Origin: Pseudomonadota bacterium
GTDB lineage: Bacteria > Pseudomonadota > Gammaproteobacteria > Burkholderiales > Burkholderiaceae_D
NCBI GenBank assembly: GCA_023420795.1
Contig: JAEZVM010000154.1
Location: 1-17,488, forward strand
Length of the DNA: 17,488 nucleotides
Reading direction: 5' to 3'
Below are positions 14,213 through 17,488 of the stretch, in pieces. Made by a program: the position numbers and the translations under genes. The notes beneath the pieces were generated by a model. It ran no database searches, was not told the origin of the DNA, and was given only the letters and a program-made list of their open reading frames with translations. The first letter of the stretch is position 1, and every line of letters begins with the position of its first letter.

Positions 14213-15817
14213 CTACTTCGCCGGAGTGGTTTCCCTTGCGGGTGCAGGCTCTTCCGTTTTCCCGCTGCTGTATGCCGGCGTTGTGCGCTGCTGGTGCGGA
14301 GCGGACTTGCCGGGCAGCGGCGACAGCGCCTTGGCTTTTTCGAGATCGATGCCGGCCGCCTGTGCGACGCGACGGCCGTATTCCTCGTCGCAATGCCATA
14401 AATGCCAGACCATGCGTAGCTGGATCGGCTCCGGGCACTGCTTCAGGTCGCCGCCGATATTGTTGACCAGATCGTCGCGCTCCCAATCCTCGAAGCTGCG
14501 GTACCGTTCTCCCGCTTGCCTGTAGTCGTCGGCAGTGCGCGAGGTCTGGTAACGGCCGAGATGGCCTTCAACCCACTGGTGATAATCCTTGTCGGGTTTC
14601 GGCGCTTCCTGCAGCCCGCCCAGCAGGCTCGGTTCGTAATTGATGTGCTTGTTGCCCGCGTCCTGATCGACGTAGTAGGCCATCTGTCCGTCGCGCTGGT
14701 TGGTATGTGCGCGCGCTTTTTCTTGTGGTGCATTGACCGGCAATTGCAGGTAGTTGGGGCCGACCCGGTAGCGCTGCGTATCCGAATACGACAGCGTGCG
14801 ACCCTGCAGCATCTTGTCGTCGGAAAAATCGATGCCATCGACGAGTACGCCGGTGCCGAATGCCGACTGTTCGGTTTCGGCAAAGACGTTGTCCGGATTG
14901 CGGTCGAGCACCATGCGGCCGACCGGTAGCAGCGGGAATTTGTCCTTCGGCCATAGCTTGGTGTCGTCGAGCGGATCGAAGTCCAGTTCCGGATGTTCAT
15001 CGTCCGACATGATCTGCACGCAGAATTCCCATTCGGGAAAGTCGCCGCGCTCGATCGCTTCGTACAGATCCTTCGTCGCGTGCCCGACATCATGCGCCTG
15101 GATTTCCGCCGCCTGCGCGGAGGTCAGGTTGCGCACGCCTTGCTTCGGCTCCCAGTGGAACTTGACCAGATGCGCCACGCCCTGGTCGTTCACCAGCTTG
15201 TAGGTGTTGACGCCGGAGCCCTCCATTTCGCGGTAGTTGGCGGGGATCCCCCATGGGCTCTTGACCCAGGTGACCATGTGCAGCGCCTCGGGCGATTGCG
15301 ACACGAAGTCGTAGAAGCGCCATGGTTCCTGCCGGTTGGTGACCGGATCGGGCTTGAAGGCGTGAATCATATCGGGGAACTTGATCGCATCGCGGATGAA
15401 GAAGATTTTCAGGTTGTTTCCTACCAGATCCCAGTTGCCGTCCACCGTCTTGAGCTTGACCGCAAAGCCGCGCGGATCGCGGGCGGTTTCTGGCGAATCC
15501 TTGCTGCCGATCACGGTCGAAAAGCGCACGAACACGGGAGTGCGTACGCCGGTCTGGGTCAGCACCTTGGCCCGGGTGTATTTCGTTGCCGGCTCATTGC
15601 CGATCCTGCCGTAGGCCTCGAACCAGCCATGCGCGCCGGTGCCGCGCGCATGCACGACGCGCTCCGGAATGCGTTCGCGATCGAAATGCGTGATCTTTTC
15701 GATGAAGGGGTAGTTTTCCAGCGTGGCCGGACCACGCTCTCCGACTGAACGCAACGACTGGTTGTCGCTGATCGGATGGCCCTGCCGGTTGGTGAGAGTC
15801 GGGCGCTTGTCGCTCAT
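14213..15817 (-). CDS. Monofunctional haem catalase
   Basis: The 534-aa enzyme splits hydrogen peroxide into water and oxygen in the cytoplasm. All active-site elements are present: distal His H56 in RVVHARGTGAHG, distal Asn N134 in VGNNLKIFF, and the proximal haem ligand Y344 in LSYSDTQRYR. The RFSTV (98-102) and DPRGFAVK (114-121) blocks are also intact. The length fits a small-subunit catalase with an extra, disordered Pro/Thr/Lys-rich tail of roughly 35 residues at the C-terminus. The start at 15817 is fixed by GAGG 7-8 nt upstream and by the family start MSDKRPTLTNRQG; the frame runs on to 15985 but crosses a 17-bp hairpin and does not look coding. A TTCAG/CTGAA dyad lies about 60 bp upstream. 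No ankyrin or other accessory gene is beside it. Confidence 0.97.
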   Translation of the reverse strand: MSDKRPTLTNRQGHPISDNQSLRSVGERGPATLENYPFIEKITHFDRERIPERVVHARGTGAHGWFEAYGRIGNEPATKYTRAKVLTQTGVRTPVFVRFSTVIGSKDSPETARDPRGFAVKLKTVDGNWDLVGNNLKIFFIRDAIKFPDMIHAFKPDPVTNRQEPWRFYDFVSQSPEALHMVTWVKSPWGIPANYREMEGSGVNTYKLVNDQGVAHLVKFHWEPKQGVRNLTSAQAAEIQAHDVGHATKDLYEAIERGDFPEWEFCVQIMSDDEHPELDFDPLDDTKLWPKDKFPLLPVGRMVLDRNPDNVFAETEQSAFGTGVLVDGIDFSDDKMLQGRTLSYSDTQRYRVGPNYLQLPVNAPQEKARAHTNQRDGQMAYYVDQDAGNKHINYEPSLLGGLQEAPKPDKDYHQWVEGHLGRYQTSRTADDYRQAGERYRSFEDWERDDLVNNIGGDLKQCPEPIQLRMVWHLWHCDEEYGRRVAQAAGIDLEKAKALSPLPGKSAPHQQRTTPAYSSGKTEEPAPARETTPAK

Positions 15818-15875
15818 GATGAACCTCGCGAAGTGAGATATCGGAGCAGGGTTGACTGGCGCACCGCGGCTTTGT

Positions 15876-15888
15876 TTCAGATCCTGAA
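15876..15888. promoter_or_regulatory. Short dyad in the catalase upstream region
   Basis: TTCAG-ATC-CTGAA is a perfect inverted repeat next to an AT-rich stretch (15885-15902) upstream of the catalase gene. An operator is possible. I could not fit an OxyR site convincingly. Confidence 0.2.
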
Positions 15889-15932
15889 TTGAATAATTTT
15901 TATCGGTTTCATAGAAGGGATGCCCGGAAATG

Positions 15933-15972
15933 ACGAGGCCCTGTTCCTCGCGGAGGAGGAACAGGGCCTCGT
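15933..15972 (-). terminator. 17-bp perfect inverted repeat downstream of the 68-aa gene
   Basis: Bases 15933-15949 and 15956-15972 are exact reverse complements (arm ACGAGGCCCTGTTCCTC) around a 6-nt loop. On the minus strand it lies 28 bp after the stop of the small hypothetical gene and is followed by CATTTCC; on the plus strand by TTTGTG. Neither is a full T-tract, but the stem is very stable. It is probably a terminator separating that gene from catalase. Confidence 0.6.
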
Positions 15973-16000
15973 TTGTGCTGCGCATGCCTGTGTCTATGCG

Positions 16001-16207
16001 CTAGGCAACCCCCTCCGAATCTTTGCGGGTTGAATAGCTGGGATAGCGGGCAAGCTGTTTTTGCAGGCTTCCTTCCATTCGGGCCAGCACGCGCAACCTC
16101 GAGTGCCCAGTGTAATCATCCTGCAAGCGCACCTGCGTGGCAGCCTGAAGGAGGGACATCTGTGCGCGGACCCTGTTGAGTTTCCACTCGTAATACCACT
16201 TCATCAT
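16001..16207 (-). CDS. Small conserved-looking hypothetical protein, basic and helical
   Basis: The 68-aa product (67 if the second of two adjacent ATGs is used) is rich in Arg, Leu, Gln and aromatic residues at the N-terminus: MKWYYEWKLNRVRAQMSLLQ, then RLQDDYTGHSRLRVLARMEGSLQKQLARY. The spacing of hydrophobic residues suggests two amphipathic helices and perhaps a coiled coil. There is no signal peptide or membrane segment. The composition looks protein-like, and a strong hairpin lies just after its stop codon, both favouring a real gene, but the SD is weak (GATGGG about 8 nt upstream) and I recognise no domain. It lies 101 bp after the nucleotidyltransferase gene on the same strand. Confidence 0.6.
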   Translation of the reverse strand: MMKWYYEWKLNRVRAQMSLLQAATQVRLQDDYTGHSRLRVLARMEGSLQKQLARYPSYSTRKDSEGVA

Positions 16208-16225
16208 GTTTAACCCATCGTGACC

Positions 16226-16262
16226 AAAAAATATTCCAAGCGTTGGTTAGTCATAGACCAAC
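16226..16262 (-). terminator. Weak terminator-like hairpin after the nucleotidyltransferase gene
   Basis: On the minus strand, a 6-bp stem GTTGGT/ACCAAC (arms 16257-16262 and 16242-16247, 9-nt loop) is followed after ten bases by six T residues (16231-16226). The gap before the T-run makes it a poor intrinsic terminator. It might equally be an operator for the small gene downstream. Confidence 0.3.
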
Positions 16263-16308
16263 AAGAGGAAATTTTGTTCCCGAATGGAAACCGTAGATTT
16301 TCCGCAAT

Positions 16309-17136
16309 TTAATGTGTCTCGGGCTTGTCCGGTATAGCTTGTGTCCAAGTTTCAATATCTTCCTGGCTCATGTTGCCGACCGGTACAACGCGACCATCCT
16401 GCAAGCCCTGTTGTTCGATGTCATTCAGATACTGTTCGCGCGATAGCAGCGTGCCGAGGCAGATATCGTGCTGCGGCGGCGTGGAATGGGATTCATGGCG
16501 CAGCCGGGCGAGCAGTTCATCCATGATCGCGGCCGGCACCAGATTGCGCTGCGCCGGATAGACAAAGCCGAACAGGATTAGGTGATTGAGCAGTATCCGC
16601 CAGTGCGCATCGAAACGGCGGAACAGGCGTTGCCAGTCCAGCTGATCGCCGCGCGCGCGCAGCAGGTGGATGATGTCGGCGCCATCGTAACGTTCGCGCT
16701 CCATGATGAAGGCCTTGGACCAGATCATTTCCTCGGCCGGGCAGATCTTCGTCGGAATGCCGAGCACCGGCGCATCGTTCGCATGTTCGAACCACGCGTC
16801 GTCCACTTCGGCGATGCCGTTCCCGGAGCTGAAGATCAGGTCGATGTACGCGCCGTTCAGGTGGACCTTCGCGAGCCAGTGAGGGAAGGCCAGTTCGGTT
16901 GTGTAGCCGGCAGCCTGCAATGCATCGCTGATCGTGTCCAGATCCTTACGGCGGATGAAGATATCGAGATCGCGCGTGTGCCGGTTGATGCCGGTGTAGC
17001 GGTTGAGCGCATAGGCGCCGCCGATAAGGAACTCCGTGCTGGAAGCATTCAGCGTTTCCAGCACATGCCGGTAAAACGCCACGGTGTCCGCTGCGGGGCT
17101 ATCGCCGGGACACAATATCGGAACTGTGTTTTGCAT
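16309..17136 (-). CDS. Nucleotidyltransferase-fold protein
   Basis: The 275-aa protein has the polymerase-beta-like nucleotidyltransferase signature: FLIGGAYALNRYTG with GG at 39-40, then TRDLDIFI with the metal-binding pair D56/D58, and a third acidic residue D99 in GAYIDLIFS. After the core comes PAEEMIWSKAFIMERERYDGADIIHLL (133-159), a helical segment shared by many MNT/AbiEii-like proteins in which Lys and acidic residues recur. The catalytic triad is complete, so it could transfer a nucleotide to a protein, RNA or small molecule, but the target is unknown. It is longer than minimal MNT antitoxins, with about 110 extra C-terminal residues. No HEPN partner is visible. The SD is weak. The divergent neighbour is a metallophosphoesterase, which hints at opposing activities, but this is only inference. 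Confidence 0.85.
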   Translation of the reverse strand: MQNTVPILCPGDSPAADTVAFYRHVLETLNASSTEFLIGGAYALNRYTGINRHTRDLDIFIRRKDLDTISDALQAAGYTTELAFPHWLAKVHLNGAYIDLIFSSGNGIAEVDDAWFEHANDAPVLGIPTKICPAEEMIWSKAFIMERERYDGADIIHLLRARGDQLDWQRLFRRFDAHWRILLNHLILFGFVYPAQRNLVPAAIMDELLARLRHESHSTPPQHDICLGTLLSREQYLNDIEQQGLQDGRVVPVGNMSQEDIETWTQAIPDKPETH

Positions 17137-17240
17137 ATCAAAATCCCAGGCAGATGACTCATGGAATCAGCAAAACTTATGCCATGGAGTCATGGTCTGT
17201 AGAGGGAGCGTGATACGTGGTTCAAGAAGAGGAGCGCGGC

Positions 17241-17488
17241 GTGATTTCAGAAAGAAGCATTCGTTTTGCCGCAGTGGGTGACATCCATTGCAGGAAAGAA
17301 TCGGCAGGCAGCCTGCGGCCGTTTTTTGCGCAAGCAGCGGAGGCTGCCGACGCCTTGCTGTTATGCGGCGACCTGACCGACTACGGCTTGCCGGAAGAAA
17401 CCCATGTGCTGGTGGAAGAGCTGGCGGCTGCGCGGATTCCGATCGTTGCGGTACTCGGCAATCATGATTTCGAATCGGACCAGCAGGA
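17241..17488 (+). CDS. Metallophosphoesterase (calcineurin-like), N-terminal part
   Basis: The frame runs off the right edge; 82 full codons are visible. They show the first three metal-binding blocks of the calcineurin-like phosphoesterase fold: FAAVGDIHC (Asp and His ligands), LLLCGDLTDYG (second Asp), and VAVLGNHDFES (the Asn-His-Asp block). It should be a two-metal phosphohydrolase or phosphodiesterase, cytoplasmic as no signal peptide is seen. I place the start at GTG 17241 with GAGGAG 6 nt upstream; an alternative in-frame GTG at 17217 has GGGAG 8 nt upstream and adds eight residues. It is divergent from the nucleotidyltransferase gene, with about 100 bp between the starts, so the two promoters probably overlap. 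Confidence 0.88.
   Translation, partial: MISERSIRFAAVGDIHCRKESAGSLRPFFAQAAEAADALLLCGDLTDYGLPEETHVLVEELAAARIPIVAVLGNHDFESDQQ

Noticed and set aside
13236..14486. Long minus-strand frame opposite the PPM1-type methyltransferase
   Set aside because: It is a shadow of the plus-strand gene and runs into the 3' end of catalase in another frame; no domain features.
15840..15932. OxyR binding site ahead of catalase
   Set aside because: I looked for spaced ATAG/CTAT half-sites in the AT-rich stretch and found no arrangement good enough to claim.
15818..15985. 56-codon N-terminal extension of the catalase frame
   Set aside because: It crosses a 17-bp perfect hairpin; the known family start MSDKRPTLTNRQG has its own SD at the ATG at 15817.
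1..17488. CRISPR arrays, tRNA or rRNA genes, insertion sequences, phage or integrase genes
   Set aside because: No regularly spaced direct repeats, cloverleaf, transposase-like protein or terminal repeats were seen anywhere in the window.

Overview
The window reads as chromosomal DNA of a GC-rich betaproteobacterium, most likely Burkholderiales and close to Oxalobacteraceae (Herbaspirillum/Noviherbaspirillum-like). This is inferred from the porin type, the short betaproteobacterial NuoB form, the small exported proteins and the codon use; no 16S or other marker gene is present. I see no tRNA, rRNA, CRISPR array, insertion sequence or phage gene. Both window ends cut a gene.

Layout. 1-447: C-terminal part of a branched-chain amino-acid binding protein (LivK type), followed by a long hairpin. 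724-2501: a haem/FAD/NAD(P)H membrane ferric-reductase-like protein convergent with a TTG-started GNAT acetyltransferase. 2623-5301 (all minus strand): a trimeric porin with its own terminator, then an AraC-type regulator, then a stand-alone complex I subunit B (nuoB) closed by a strong terminator. 5302-5723: a long intergenic region with an apparently ownerless minus-strand terminator. 5724-8282: a cluster of envelope-directed genes: a methyltransferase with a Tat-like signal peptide, an Ala-rich helical exported protein, a lytic transglycosylase, a GlsB/YeaQ-type membrane protein and a small secreted protein with two cysteines. 8361-11291: a soluble four-PAS GGDEF-EAL c-di-GMP protein. 11293-12004: a four-cysteine exported protein and a DUF2905 membrane protein. 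12216-14153: a MerR/TipAS-type regulator followed by a PPM1/LCM-family methyltransferase. 14213-15817: a monofunctional catalase. 15933-17136: a 17-bp perfect hairpin, a small hypothetical gene and a nucleotidyltransferase-fold gene. 17241-end: start of a metallophosphoesterase, divergent from the nucleotidyltransferase.

How the genes may work together. The best-supported regulatory unit is MerR plus methyltransferase. The stop codon of the MerR gene lies inside a TTGACC -35 box, followed by an 18-bp dyad in a 20-bp spacer and a TATCGT -10, which is the architecture of a MerR-activated promoter pointing at the methyltransferase. Other points worth a second look are the orphan nuoB, the exported methyltransferase, the possible small RNA upstream of the porin, the duplicated Y-Cys-Cys module in the 142-aa exported protein, and the divergent nucleotidyltransferase/phosphoesterase pair. 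I see no clear multi-gene defence or biosynthetic system.
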